Shown here piece after piece: positions 32,984 to 41,699 of a DNA stretch of 64,000 bases. Under the pieces are notes generated by a model, which saw nothing but the letters and a program-made list of their open reading frames with translations, ran no database searches and was not told the origin of the DNA. Origin of the DNA: Bacillota bacterium (GTDB lineage Bacteria; Bacillota; Clostridia; Lachnospirales; Lachnospiraceae); contig JAEZLZ010000125.1 of assembly GCA_023415055.1 (NCBI GenBank), positions 1 through 64,000 of the forward strand. The letters are read 5' to 3'. A program made the position numbers and the translations under genes. The stretch's first letter is position 1. Every line of letters begins with the position of its first letter.

Positions 32984-34201
32984 ATGTTTTATATACGAAC
33001 AGCATTGATCAATATAAAACGCTATCGATATAAAAATATTCTTAATCTTCTTATATGTATCGTGTTGGTTGTTCTGCTTAATCTTTTTATTGGTAACCTG
33101 GAAAGCAACCGAAATCAATTGGCAGATACATCAAAAACCATATTGATTAATGCCAGGATAAGCAATTTGAATGGTTCACAGCAAAACGGACTGGTTATCC
33201 GGGAACCCATAGTGGATGCCATCCTGCAATCAAAGTACATAACAAACCCGGCGATTACCGTTGTATTTTCAGCTGTTGAAGGCGGATTTCCGAAGGATAA
33301 TCTGCAGGCCGGTATGACAATCGATGCCGCCGGAGTTACTAGACTGGAATCTCTGAACGGAGTAACCGAATTCGATATCAACTTGAGGCCGGATCCTCTG
33401 TTACCGATTGTTCAAGTGAATGTAACACCCTGTGTTGTAGAGAAGGGGCTATTAAGTGAGAAAAACTGGAGGATTGGACAAACGATCACCTTGTCTATGT
33501 GTTACGATTACTTAGATATAAATTGTCAATACACGGTGCAGCAGCTAAAGACAGAAAAGCTTTTAATTGCAGGCAGTATATTATCTTTGGACGGAGAATA
33601 TATTCCACAGATTATCCTCCCGTTTTGCAGGGTGCGGGAAGTATTTCAAGAGAAGAATGTTCCTTTTGTAGCGAATGCTGCATCCTTCGAGCTTAAGGAT
33701 CCTCGGCAAACCAATGCATTTAAGAAAGAGATGAAGGAGAAGTTACATTTGTTGGAGATTAATCCTGCCAGTGAATTTTCGTATGCAGGTAATGCATTGG
33801 CTGTAAATGATGAAACCTTTATCCTGTCAGCCTCCAGAGTACAAAATAACATTAATATGTTAACCGGTTTCCTACCTTTTGTTTTACTTATCATCGTATT
33901 CATCGGATATATTACCTCATATTTGTTAATACAGAACAGACGAAGGCAATATGCCACGATGCGTTCTCTTGGAATGAGCGGACGTATGTGCTTTGCTACC
34001 TTTTTTATGGAAAGCATCATTGTCGAAGTGATCGGCGGTGCCATTGGCAGCCTGGCCTCCTTCCTTTTGAGAAAGCAGAGTGCTGTGATATTATTGATAA
34101 CCTTTGTATTCTTTCTGCTTTGTTATATTTTTGGAACTACAGTAGCACTCAATCAGCTGGGTAGGATCAGTGTCATGAAGTCTCTGTCACAACAGGATTA
34201 A
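32984..34201 (+). CDS. ABC transporter permease, MacB/FtsX type
   Basis: This 405-residue membrane subunit has an N-terminal membrane segment (about 17-38), a large extracytoplasmic domain (about 40-290), and three further membrane segments in the C-terminal FtsX domain: NMLTGFLPFVLLIIVFIGYITSYLL, IIVEVIGGAIGSLASFLL and VILLITFVFFLLCYIFG. The FtsX-type sequence YATMRSLGMSGRMCFATFF lies between the first two. ATG 32984 is behind TTGGAGGTAATC; an ATG at 32906 lacks a ribosome site. The cognate ATPase follows. The substrate is unknown; peptide, antibiotic or lipoprotein export is typical. Confidence 0.85.
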   Translation: MFYIRTALINIKRYRYKNILNLLICIVLVVLLNLFIGNLESNRNQLADTSKTILINARISNLNGSQQNGLVIREPIVDAILQSKYITNPAITVVFSAVEGGFPKDNLQAGMTIDAAGVTRLESLNGVTEFDINLRPDPLLPIVQVNVTPCVVEKGLLSEKNWRIGQTITLSMCYDYLDINCQYTVQQLKTEKLLIAGSILSLDGEYIPQIILPFCRVREVFQEKNVPFVANAASFELKDPRQTNAFKKEMKEKLHLLEINPASEFSYAGNALAVNDETFILSASRVQNNINMLTGFLPFVLLIIVFIGYITSYLLIQNRRRQYATMRSLGMSGRMCFATFFMESIIVEVIGGAIGSLASFLLRKQSAVILLITFVFFLLCYIFGTTVALNQLGRISVMKSLSQQD

Positions 34202-34214
34202 GGAGGAAAATGAG

Positions 34215-34880
34215 ATGGAAATAATAAAAGCTGACCAGGTACATTATTCATATCAGACAAAATATCAGACAATCGATGCGGTCAGAGGGATTACCTACTC
34301 CTTCGAAACCGGTAAAATGTATGCTTTAATCGGTGAATCCGGCTCCGGGAAAAGCACCTTCCTATCCTTGCTGGCAGGTCTGGACTTACCGACGAAGGGA
34401 AATGTCTATGTAGAAGGAGAGGATATGGCAGAGCTAAATCGGGATGTTTACCGTAGAGAGAAGGCCTCGGTCGTCTATCAATCCTTTAATCTGTTTCCTC
34501 TTCTGACAGCACAGGAAAATGTTATGTTCCCGATGGAGTTAAAAGGGATGAAGAAAACGGAAGCAGCGAAACATGCAGCCGAGCTGATCGACCGCGTCGG
34601 CTTACGAAAACAGATATTAAATCAATTTCCTCAAATGATGAGTGGAGGCGAACAGCAAAGGGTCGCGATTGCCCGTGCAATGGCTGCCGGAGGCCGGATT
34701 ATATTGGCCGATGAACCAACCGGTAATCTGGACTCGGAAAATCAGAAGCATATTGTTCAATTGTTGAAGGAAGCAACACATTCCCTCGAGTATGCGGTAA
34801 TTGTAATTACACATAACCCTGAGGTAGCCGCTGAGGCGGATTATGTATTAAGAATGAGGGATGGAAGGCTGATGGATTAG
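34215..34880 (+). CDS. ABC transporter ATPase, LolD/MacB type
   Basis: This 221-residue ATPase has Walker A GESGSGKST (about 38-46), Q loop VVYQSFNLFPLLTAQENV, signature MSGGEQQRVAIARAM, Walker B IILADEPTGNLDSEN and switch His in VIVITHNPEVAAEAD. The TGNLD sequence after Walker B is typical of the MacB/LolD/FtsE group that powers FtsX-like permeases. It lies between two such permeases, 13 bases after the first and 10 before the second, so the three form one operon. Confidence 0.93.
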   Translation: MEIIKADQVHYSYQTKYQTIDAVRGITYSFETGKMYALIGESGSGKSTFLSLLAGLDLPTKGNVYVEGEDMAELNRDVYRREKASVVYQSFNLFPLLTAQENVMFPMELKGMKKTEAAKHAAELIDRVGLRKQILNQFPQMMSGGEQQRVAIARAMAAGGRIILADEPTGNLDSENQKHIVQLLKEATHSLEYAVIVITHNPEVAAEADYVLRMRDGRLMD

Positions 34881-34890
34881 GAGGGTAACC

Positions 34891-36720
34891 ATGTTATTTA
34901 GAAACAGTATCAGACAAATCATGCGAACTCCGGTCAGGACTATATTGTTCCTGCTCCTGCTAACCCTTGCCTCGGCGTTGTCAACCATTGGGATTAATTT
35001 GTGGCAGATCAGTACTTCCAATATGAAAGCCTTTGAAGAGGTCTTTACCACAATAGGAACGGTCGAACAAGACAAATCCGTACTGCGTAAGATAGAAGAA
35101 TGGGATGCGATTGACCAGCTTTACCGATATTACTATGTCGGAGCATATAATGCCCCGATACCGGTATCTGTTTTAGAATTTAATGCAGCGAATTATATCC
35201 TGGGACCGGAAAAGAGGCCCTTCTATGGTGCCTATGTACCGCAGTATCAGTTGCTTCCTCCTAAAGCAGGATTGGGAATGGGCGCCATTATCGTGGAATT
35301 TACGGTGAACGAAGATTGTATTCCCGATCATCAAATTGAGATTAATCTGGAAAAGCAAATCCATACCAGATACCAGATCAATGTTCCCACCATTTGGTTT
35401 TGCGATCGATATAATACAGACCCAGACCCGTTGTATGCCGGGAAAACATATATAATGGCGATGCAAGAAACCCTTTACAGGCTGAGTGAGACTTCATTTC
35501 GAAGCGTGTTCACTCCGATTGATATGCTTGGCTCCAGGCAATACACCAAGGAAGGGGAAGTAGTGCCGGACGATACGCAGGGAATTCTATATGAGGAAGT
35601 AACCGAGGGATTCTACGAGACGGAACATGGAAAACGCTGGATTGCTTTGGCTGAGAGCATGGAAAAGCCCTTTCATACGATTCCGGTTACTGCAACAGAC
35701 AGTACCAATCTATTGATTCCGTTCTATAGCGGAACAGCCTATATTCAGGAAGGAAAAGACATCAGTGAAGAAGAATTCGAGGGAGGAGACCTGGTGTGCT
35801 TAGTATCAAGCAGCTTCGCAAGGATGAATAATCTTACGGTAGGGGATCAAATTAACTTGCCGCTGTATTATGCAAATTACCGGTCTTCTGCAGGCAGAGC
35901 CTATGGCCAGAGCGAGATTTGGGCTAGCTTTAATTTGCTAAATGCAAAGGGTGAACCCTACCCGGTTTTCCATGAAGAAGAGTATACGATCGTCGGAGTA
36001 TATATGAGCATCGGTGGAAATTCAAGTGGATATACCATGGCAAAAAATGAAGTAGTTATCCCTGCAAAGTCCATAAAGGCAAGTGACAAGGATAATATTA
36101 TCGCGTATGGTCCAATGATGGGTTATACTACTTCATTCCAGATACCGAACGGAACAATGGAAGAATATACAGAAGCCTTTCAGAAACTCGGGATGGATGA
36201 ATTGAAGGTTACATTATACGATAAGGGGTATACCAAGCTGAAGGCGGGTCTTGACAATATCAAAAACATGTCGGTGATCCTGTTTGCTGCCGGTCTAATC
36301 GCTACTGTGCTGATTCTCGCATTCTTTTGTAACCTGTTTATAACAAAACAGAAGAAACGAACCGCGATTGAACGTTCCTTGGGTATGAGTAAACGAAAGT
36401 GTACACAGTCAATGATCAGCGGAATTATACTGATTGTATTAATTGGCAGCTTAATCGGGAGCATGTCCGGCTTTCTGTTAACGAAGGTGGCCGCAAGTAT
36501 AATCAGTGGAAGACCCAGCTACGATACAACCTTTACAATGGGTTCCAGCAGTAAAGGCATGGGAGAAGAAATGGGTATTGGCTATACAGAGCCACTATTC
36601 GTATTTTCTGCGATAACAGGTATCGCTATTATCCTATTGGCTTTTGCAATATCGATGCTTGTTATCCGCAATAATTTAAAATGCGAACCATTAGAATTAT
36701 TATCAGAGAGGACGGAATAA
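34891..36720 (+). CDS. ABC transporter permease, FtsX type (large)
   Basis: This 609-residue permease has an N-terminal membrane segment (TILFLLLLTLASALSTIGIN), a long extracytoplasmic domain (about 40-460), then three membrane segments near the C-terminus: VILFAAGLIATVLILAFFCNLF, MISGIILIVLIGSLIGSMSGFLL and PLFVFSAITGIAIILLAFAISMLV. The FtsX sequence RTAIERSLGMSKRKCTQSM lies between the first two. GGAGGGTAACC precedes the ATG. With the previous two genes it forms an exporter that probably uses two different permease subunits. Confidence 0.87.
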   Translation: MLFRNSIRQIMRTPVRTILFLLLLTLASALSTIGINLWQISTSNMKAFEEVFTTIGTVEQDKSVLRKIEEWDAIDQLYRYYYVGAYNAPIPVSVLEFNAANYILGPEKRPFYGAYVPQYQLLPPKAGLGMGAIIVEFTVNEDCIPDHQIEINLEKQIHTRYQINVPTIWFCDRYNTDPDPLYAGKTYIMAMQETLYRLSETSFRSVFTPIDMLGSRQYTKEGEVVPDDTQGILYEEVTEGFYETEHGKRWIALAESMEKPFHTIPVTATDSTNLLIPFYSGTAYIQEGKDISEEEFEGGDLVCLVSSSFARMNNLTVGDQINLPLYYANYRSSAGRAYGQSEIWASFNLLNAKGEPYPVFHEEEYTIVGVYMSIGGNSSGYTMAKNEVVIPAKSIKASDKDNIIAYGPMMGYTTSFQIPNGTMEEYTEAFQKLGMDELKVTLYDKGYTKLKAGLDNIKNMSVILFAAGLIATVLILAFFCNLFITKQKKRTAIERSLGMSKRKCTQSMISGIILIVLIGSLIGSMSGFLLTKVAASIISGRPSYDTTFTMGSSSKGMGEEMGIGYTEPLFVFSAITGIAIILLAFAISMLVIRNNLKCEPLELLSERTE

Positions 36721-36754
36721 GGCGGTCCTATCCATTGCCCTATGGTTTCGAGCC

Positions 36755-37306
36755 ATGGGGCCTACATCGGATAAGGTTACGAATGGATTTCATGCAGATT
36801 GGTCTTCTTATGATAAGACACCGAATAAGAATATAATAATCTCCGATTGTACCTTTGAAAATCTGGAACGAGCAATAGGAACACATAAATATTCAGAAAA
36901 CAAGTTACATGAGAATGTTCAAATAATAAATAGTACAGTAAGCAATTGCGACCAGGATGCAATTCGTGTAATGAACTGGGATAAGCCGGTAATCAAAGGA
37001 AACACAATTAGTAATGTGGCAGACAAAAAGGCTGGTATGAGAGCAATATTGATCAGCGGGGTTGTCGAACCGCAGATATCTGAGAATGTGTTCAAGAGGG
37101 TATCTCGGCCGATACAGATCATACCGTGGAAAAATGATGGAGATGGCATTGAATATAATATCATTTATAATGTGATCAGTGCAGAAGGTATCGAGCTAAT
37201 GAAAAACAATGTACTAGAAGATTGTGATGAGAATTTCATCCGTTATAATAAAACATTTAAGGAATATACGAAAGACACAGAGAAAATACCAGTGGGTATG
37301 AATTAA
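36755..37306 (+). pseudogene. Truncated right-handed beta-helix protein
   Basis: These 183 residues have the repeating short strands of a parallel beta helix, for example NIIISDCTFENLERAIG, VQIINSTVSNCDQDAIRVMN, PVIKGNTISNVADKKAGMRAILISG and PQISENVFKRVSRPI. Such domains occur in pectate lyases and related carbohydrate-active proteins that are normally over 300 residues and secreted. Here there is no signal peptide, no ribosome site and no start of the helix, so it looks like the C-terminal remnant of a longer gene. It begins only 34 bases after the ABC permease stop, suggesting a deletion junction. Confidence 0.6.
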
Positions 37307-37381
37307 TAGATAGATGATAACCATGGAATCGGATTACATATGCTAAGTTATATCATTTATATGAATTGGGGAGAGTCTTCT

Positions 37382-37427
37382 GACAATAAAAAAGGAATCT
37401 GATGCGCCGGATTCCTTTTTTATTGTC
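37382..37427. terminator. Strong bidirectional terminator
   Basis: A perfect 18-bp stem GACAATAAAAAAGGAATC / GATTCCTTTTTTATTGTC with a 10-nt loop, carrying A and T runs in its arms. Confidence 0.85.
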
Positions 37428-37491
37428 GTTATACTTAATATATGTATTTAATTTCAATAATTACAGATAATATTTCACGGAGGTGAAATGG

Positions 37492-37707
37492 ATGGACCCA
37501 ATGCAAGGAACAATAATGAATCCCAGCATGTTCCCTATAGGCAGCTTTGCGTTTGCTCCCGGCATCTTCGCTTCGGATCATGAAGGTGAGGACTTTTTAT
37601 CGTCGCTGGATTCCGATACCCGGGACTATGTGATAAAGCATACGGATGAATTTCGAACGAGACAGGATATTATAGACTGCATCAACAGGCTGCATGGAAA
37701 AAGCTAA
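37492..37707 (+). CDS. Small hypothetical protein (71 residues)
   Basis: I do not recognise the protein. It begins MDPMQGTIMNPSMFPIGSF, has a mildly hydrophobic N-terminal third, and then a charged helical part LSSLDSDTRDYVIKHTDEF and RTRQDIIDCINRLHG. That second half resembles short helical domains in other small Clostridial proteins. The start ATG 37492 has CGGAGG at 8 bases; a GTG at 37483 overlaps it. It sits between a terminator and the IS200-like element and is not in an operon. Confidence 0.6.
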   Translation: MDPMQGTIMNPSMFPIGSFAFAPGIFASDHEGEDFLSSLDSDTRDYVIKHTDEFRTRQDIIDCINRLHGKS

Positions 37708-37867
37708 AGTTTGTACTTTGGCTTTTTTGTTGTTGTAGGGCTATCTTTAAAAAACCACCAGCTATGCTGGTGGACCCCAATGGCTTCTAGCGTTTTCATA
37801 AGAAAACTCCTTTGTTATAATAAGTGTGGGTCTCAAACCGCACTAAAATAACAAAGGAGGTATCCAA

Positions 37868-38114
37868 TTGGATAAGAATACATTATCACATACGACATGG
37901 GAATGTAAATACCATATAGTATTTGCTCCCAAGTTTAGAAGGCAAGTAATATATGGAAACATAAAAGCAGATGTGGCAAATATATTGAGTACGTTATGTA
38001 AAAGAAAAGGTGTAGAAATAATCGAGGCAGAATGTTGCAAGGATCATATACACATGCTTGTGAGAATTCCACCAAACATCAGTGTATTTGCATTTATGGG
38101 ATATTTAAAGGGAA
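37868..38114 (+). pseudogene. tnpA: IS200-like transposase TnpA, 5' part
   Basis: The first about 82 residues of a Y1 transposase start at TTG behind AAAGGAGGTATCC. They read MDKNTLSHTTWECKYHIVFA and contain the HUH metal-binding pair in DHIHMLVRIPP. The frame runs to GYLKG and is then broken by a group II intron that starts with GTGCG. The catalytic Tyr region lies beyond the intron. The 3' part has its own frameshift, so splicing alone would not restore the gene. Confidence 0.85.
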
Positions 38115-38667
38115 GTGCGAGCTGCGAATCAAGGCAGAGCCTTGATTCCTCTGGCTAGCGGAAGTAATTCTGTTAGACTTAGTAAGCTGATGAAATATAG
38201 CAGGGAAACCCTGTCAGAAAAGGAACTAACCAATCCATCTGTACCGAGTCCTTGGAGCCAAATCGGTAACGACAGGTTTAAGCGTAGGAACGGGAACAGC
38301 AGAGCCGGAGCGAAAGCGAAGTGATAGAGCTGGGAAATGGGTATCAGTTGAAGAGGTCGAGGACATTTCCTTATCCGTAGACAATACTGTACTTTATCGT
38401 AATGGTGAGATTTGTACAGCTCTTCCCCAGTCTGAGAACCTGGCGAGGCTTGTTGATAAATATTTCATTGGAACAGCCGAGGTCCTGATATGTCCGAAAA
38501 GGTATGCAAAATCAAAGAACAGGAATGTTTTAGATGAACAAATGCGTATCAGGAAGTCCGATCCATTCATAGTACCATAGAAACCTGTCAAAGCAGGTGG
38601 AGGGAAGGGATGGACATATCATAGCTTCAAGTGATTAATAATTATGCAGACAGGAGAGCTGAACAAC

Positions 38668-39996
38668 ATGATGAATGAATTACTTGGAATACAGTATTGT
38701 ATTGAAAAGGCAAATAGAACTGATGGAAAGGTACAAAATCTTGCCTGCTTTATTAATGCAAATACCTTAGCGGAAGCTCATCATAGAATGGATAGAAATA
38801 AAGCAAAAGGCATTGATGGAATAGGTAAAGATGAGTACGAAACAAACCTGAATGAAAACCTGAAACTTTTAGTTAACAAGATGAGAAAGGGAAGTTATCG
38901 ACCAAAACCTATACGCAGAGTACTCATACCTAAAGATAATGGAAAAATGCGTCCTCTAGGAATATCCTGCTATGAAGATAAACTTGTCGAATACGTCATT
39001 GCAGAGATATTAACAATGATATATGAACCTAAATTTTACAACTGTAGCTATGGCTTCAGACCAGACCGAAACTGTCATCAGGCGGTAATAGAAGTAATTG
39101 AAGATGTGCAGTATCGCAAAACGAATTATGTGGTTGAGGCAGATATCAAAGGTTTCTTTGACAATGTAAATCATGAATGGATGATGAAATTCCTTAAGCA
39201 TGATATCGCTGACAGGTGTTTCCTGGAGTTGATAAATAAGTTCTTAAAGGCGGGTATTATGATAAATGGAAAGCTGGAGGACAGCGAAGCGGGAACGCCA
39301 CAAGGCAACGGAGCATCGCCTGTACTGGCTAACATTTATCTTCATTATGTACTAGATAACTGGTTTGACGTCAAGATAAAGAGAAAATGTAAAGGTGAAA
39401 CCTATCTCATCAGATATTGCGATGATTTTGTATGCTGTTTCCAAAATATTTGGGAAGCCAAGGAATTCTATAGAGAATTAAACGTCAGATTCGACAAATA
39501 CAGTCTGGAGCTGGCCATGGAAAAAACAAGGATATTGGAATTCGGGCGGTTTGCGGAAAAGAGCAGAATTGCACAGGGTTATAGGAAAGCGGAGACTTTT
39601 GACTTTCTGGGATTTACATTTTATTGTAGCCACGATAGGAAAAAGGAATACTTCAGATGCAAAGTAAAGACGAATAAGAAAAAGTTCAGGAAAAAGGTTA
39701 AGGAGATGAGCCAATGGGTTAAAGATCATAGAAATCTGCCTGTTGGTGAAATAATTAAAGGAGTAAATATAAGACTGAGGGGACATTACCAGTATTACTG
39801 TGTAAATGACAATCAGTATGAAACGCACAAGTTCTTCTTCCGTACCAAATGGATTTTGTTTCACTGGCTGAACCGCAGAAGTGAAAAACGAAGTTATACA
39901 TGGGATGAGTTTTATAACGGATTGCTGAGGACGCTCCCTTTAATTGTGCCAAGTCTAAAAGTCAGCCTTTTCAGACAGAAACCAAATGTGATATGA
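38668..39996 (+). CDS. ltrA: Group II intron reverse transcriptase/maturase
   Basis: This 442-residue protein promotes intron splicing and copies intron RNA into new sites. Reverse transcriptase motifs appear in order: KAKGIDGIGKDEYE, RRVLIPKDNGKMRPLGIS, YGFRPDRNCHQAV, VEADIKGFFDNVNHEWM, GTPQGNGASPVLANIYLH and the catalytic YCDDFV (YADD in most relatives). A maturase/thumb region follows with LGFTFYCSHDRKK. There is no HNH endonuclease domain; it ends soon after the thumb. ATG 38668 (or 38671) has AGGAGAG at 9 bases; ATG 38644 in frame has no ribosome site. Confidence 0.92.
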   Translation: MMNELLGIQYCIEKANRTDGKVQNLACFINANTLAEAHHRMDRNKAKGIDGIGKDEYETNLNENLKLLVNKMRKGSYRPKPIRRVLIPKDNGKMRPLGISCYEDKLVEYVIAEILTMIYEPKFYNCSYGFRPDRNCHQAVIEVIEDVQYRKTNYVVEADIKGFFDNVNHEWMMKFLKHDIADRCFLELINKFLKAGIMINGKLEDSEAGTPQGNGASPVLANIYLHYVLDNWFDVKIKRKCKGETYLIRYCDDFVCCFQNIWEAKEFYRELNVRFDKYSLELAMEKTRILEFGRFAEKSRIAQGYRKAETFDFLGFTFYCSHDRKKEYFRCKVKTNKKKFRKKVKEMSQWVKDHRNLPVGEIIKGVNIRLRGHYQYYCVNDNQYETHKFFFRTKWILFHWLNRRSEKRSYTWDEFYNGLLRTLPLIVPSLKVSLFRQKPNVI

Positions 39997-40030
39997 AAAG
40001 CCGTATGCGTTAGTAGCGCACGTACGGTTT
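39997..40030 (+). ncRNA. Group II intron domain V
   Basis: AAGCCGTATGCG..GCGCACGTACGGTTT forms the 34-nt hairpin with the two-nucleotide bulge that carries the catalytic metal site. The apical loop is TTAGTA-like instead of the usual GNRA. Domain VI follows with a GGGTG-rich stem. Confidence 0.85.
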
Positions 40031-40072
40031 TGACTAGGGGTTTGGGGGCGAAAGCACCCTTATCTACTAGAG

Positions 40073-40295
40073 AAAGCTCACTTATGATATTTGATAGACA
40101 TGCAAACTTAAAGTACAAGTATGGAAATCGAAAATTCTGGTAAGAGGATACTTTGTAGACACAGTTGGTAAGAATGCAAAGAAGATCGAAGAATATATCA
40201 AAAATCAATTAATGGATGATGTAGCAGAAGACCAACTAACGCTAAAAGAGTATATCGATCCGTTTACGGGTGAGCCAGTAATAAAAGGCAAATAA
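40073..40295 (+). pseudogene. tnpA: IS200-like transposase TnpA, 3' part, frameshifted
   Basis: After the intron the frame resumes SSLMIFDRHANLKYKYGNRK and FW, and then meets TAA because one base is missing relative to the expected sequence. In the next frame it continues RGYFVDTVGKNAKKIEEYI, which holds the catalytic Tyr region, to the natural stop at 40293-40295. The transposase is therefore inactive even if the intron splices. Confidence 0.8.
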
Positions 40296-40518
40296 AAACC
40301 CTTGTAAGGGTTAGCCGGAGAAAGTGGTGCGGTTGAGGCCTTTACTTTCGAAGGGCCTTTGAGGCCCATGCCGGCAATAGCCCCTTACAGGGGCAGAGCA
40401 AACCACCAGTTCACACTGGTGGTGCTGATTGAAAAGTAATAAAAATATCATAGTTAATTATAATTTATTGTGGAATTAATCAGAAGATGGTACAATATTT
40501 CATAAAGAGACAGTTTCG

Positions 40519-40546
40519 TTGACAATTTTGGTTTGTATGATACTAT
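40519..40546 (+). promoter_or_regulatory. Promoter of the RpiR-type regulator
   Basis: TTGACA, a 16-base spacer and TACTAT lie 22 bases before the start codon. GTATGATACTATCATA overlapping the -10 box is an inverted repeat (TATGATA-C-TATCATA), a plausible operator for the regulator. Confidence 0.6.
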
Positions 40547-40567
40547 CATAAATATAGAGGAGATGCG

Positions 40568-41443
40568 ATGAAAAACATTCTAGTTAAATTACAAGAATAT
40601 ATAATGGATGCGAGTACAGCCGAGAAAGATCTTGTTAATTTTCTTTTATCTCGTCCGGAAGAAGCGATTGGATGCAGTGTTCAACTACTGTCTCAAAAAA
40701 CCTATTGTTCACCATCAACTATCATGCGGCTCTGTTGGAAATTGGGGTTTTCGGGATACAAAGAGCTTCAGAAATCGTTGATTCAAGACGTAGCGATTGA
40801 GAAGGAAAATGCTCTTGGTAAAATGGAGGATATTAATCCTGATGATACATTAGAGCAGATGGTAGAGAAGGTTACATATAAGAACATGATTTCACTCGAT
40901 AATACCAGAAAACTAGTGGATCTGGATATCCTCGCCAAGGCTATCGACCTGTTAATACAATGCGATACCCTGTATCTCTTTGGAATTGGTTCCTCCCTGC
41001 TGATCGCACGGGATGCATACTTGAAATTCCTGCGTATTAACAAAGCATGCTGTATCAGTGATGATTGGCATGCCCAGCTATTACAGGCAAAGAATATTAA
41101 GCCCAATGATCTTGCAATTATCATCAGCTATTCCGGTTTTACAGAAGAAATGCTTACTTGTGCTAGAAATATTAAAAAGAACGGGGCTCCAATCATTGCA
41201 ATTACTCGTTCTGACGAATCTCCCCTCGCCAAGCTTTCTGATTTAAACCTATGTGTAGCCTCTTCGGAAGTTCTGATCAGAACGGGTGCTATGTCATCAA
41301 GAATATCCCAGTTGAACATCATCGACATATTATATGTGGCATATATCAACAGGAATTATGATGAAAGCATAAGCCAGCTGAAGAGAACCTATATCAGTAA
41401 GGTTGGCACAAATGACGGTACGGATGCCAATAAATCCGAATAA
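40568..41443 (+). CDS. RpiR/MurR-family transcriptional regulator
   Basis: This 291-residue regulator has an N-terminal RpiR-type HTH (about 1-77; CSVQLLSQKTYCSPSTIMRL and the following LGFSGYKELQKSL) and a C-terminal SIS sugar-phosphate-binding domain (about 110-250). The latter has TLYLFGIGSSLLIARDAYLKFLRI and DLAIIISYSGFTEEML. The MurQ and amino-sugar kinase genes downstream point to MurNAc-6-phosphate or a related amino-sugar phosphate as effector, as for MurR. That is inference from context. ATG 40568 follows AGAGGAGATGCG. Confidence 0.88.
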   Translation: MKNILVKLQEYIMDASTAEKDLVNFLLSRPEEAIGCSVQLLSQKTYCSPSTIMRLCWKLGFSGYKELQKSLIQDVAIEKENALGKMEDINPDDTLEQMVEKVTYKNMISLDNTRKLVDLDILAKAIDLLIQCDTLYLFGIGSSLLIARDAYLKFLRINKACCISDDWHAQLLQAKNIKPNDLAIIISYSGFTEEMLTCARNIKKNGAPIIAITRSDESPLAKLSDLNLCVASSEVLIRTGAMSSRISQLNIIDILYVAYINRNYDESISQLKRTYISKVGTNDGTDANKSE

Positions 41444-41452
41444 TATTAGTTT

Positions 41453-41667
41453 TTAGGAATACCTTCTTCTGGCCCTTCTTAGTGACCAGTAAGGATAGTA
41501 TGTATACCATCCAAGTAGGATTAAAATCCTTTAAATTTGCAAATTCAACTTTATTTGGACCAATGATGGCTGGTGCGACGATATCCGCCCTTCCGATGTT
41601 TGTCTTATTCTTTTCACTACAAAAATATTTCCTTGAAGGTGTTACAATTGGGGCAGTTAAAGGTTAA
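41453..41667 (+). pseudogene. Remnant of a sugar ABC transporter permease (MalG-like C-terminus)
   Basis: The frame reads NTFFWPFLVTSKDSMYTIQVGL and then GPMMAGATISALPMFVLFF and LQKYFLEGVTIGAVKG, ending at a normal stop. This is the last 70 or so residues of a MalG/UgpE-type permease, including the end of the coupling region and the last membrane segment. There is no start, ribosome site or remainder of the gene. It marks a deleted sugar ABC transporter that would have stood between the regulator and murQ. Confidence 0.8.
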
Positions 41668-41699
41668 AGAAAGAGTAGTATATTCCAAGGAGAGATTTT

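Larger units (their letters stand above)
38115..40072 (+). mobile_element. Group II intron with reverse transcriptase
   Basis: The intron starts GTGCGAGCTGCG, matching the 5' consensus GUGYG. It carries an intron-encoded reverse transcriptase and ends in a classical domain V (39997-40030) followed by domain VI. The 3' limit is uncertain by a few bases; 40072 restores the TnpA frame (Gly-Lys-Ser-Ser-Leu). It is inserted in the sense orientation of tnpA. The roughly 550 bases before the reverse transcriptase should contain domains I-III; I did not fold them. Confidence 0.85.
37750..40430 (+). mobile_element. IS200/IS605-family element interrupted by a group II intron
   Basis: The left end has the subterminal hairpin CCACCAGC-TAT-GCTGGTGG (37755-37773), and the right end has ACCACCAGT-TCAC-ACTGGTGGT (40402-40423). 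These are the imperfect palindromes that single-strand transposases of this family recognise. Between them lie tnpA, split in two, and about 100 bases of small hairpins after its stop (for example AACCCT/AGGGTT and GCCCCT/AGGGGC). No tnpB is present. The exact ends are not fixed because these elements have no target duplication. Confidence 0.85.
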
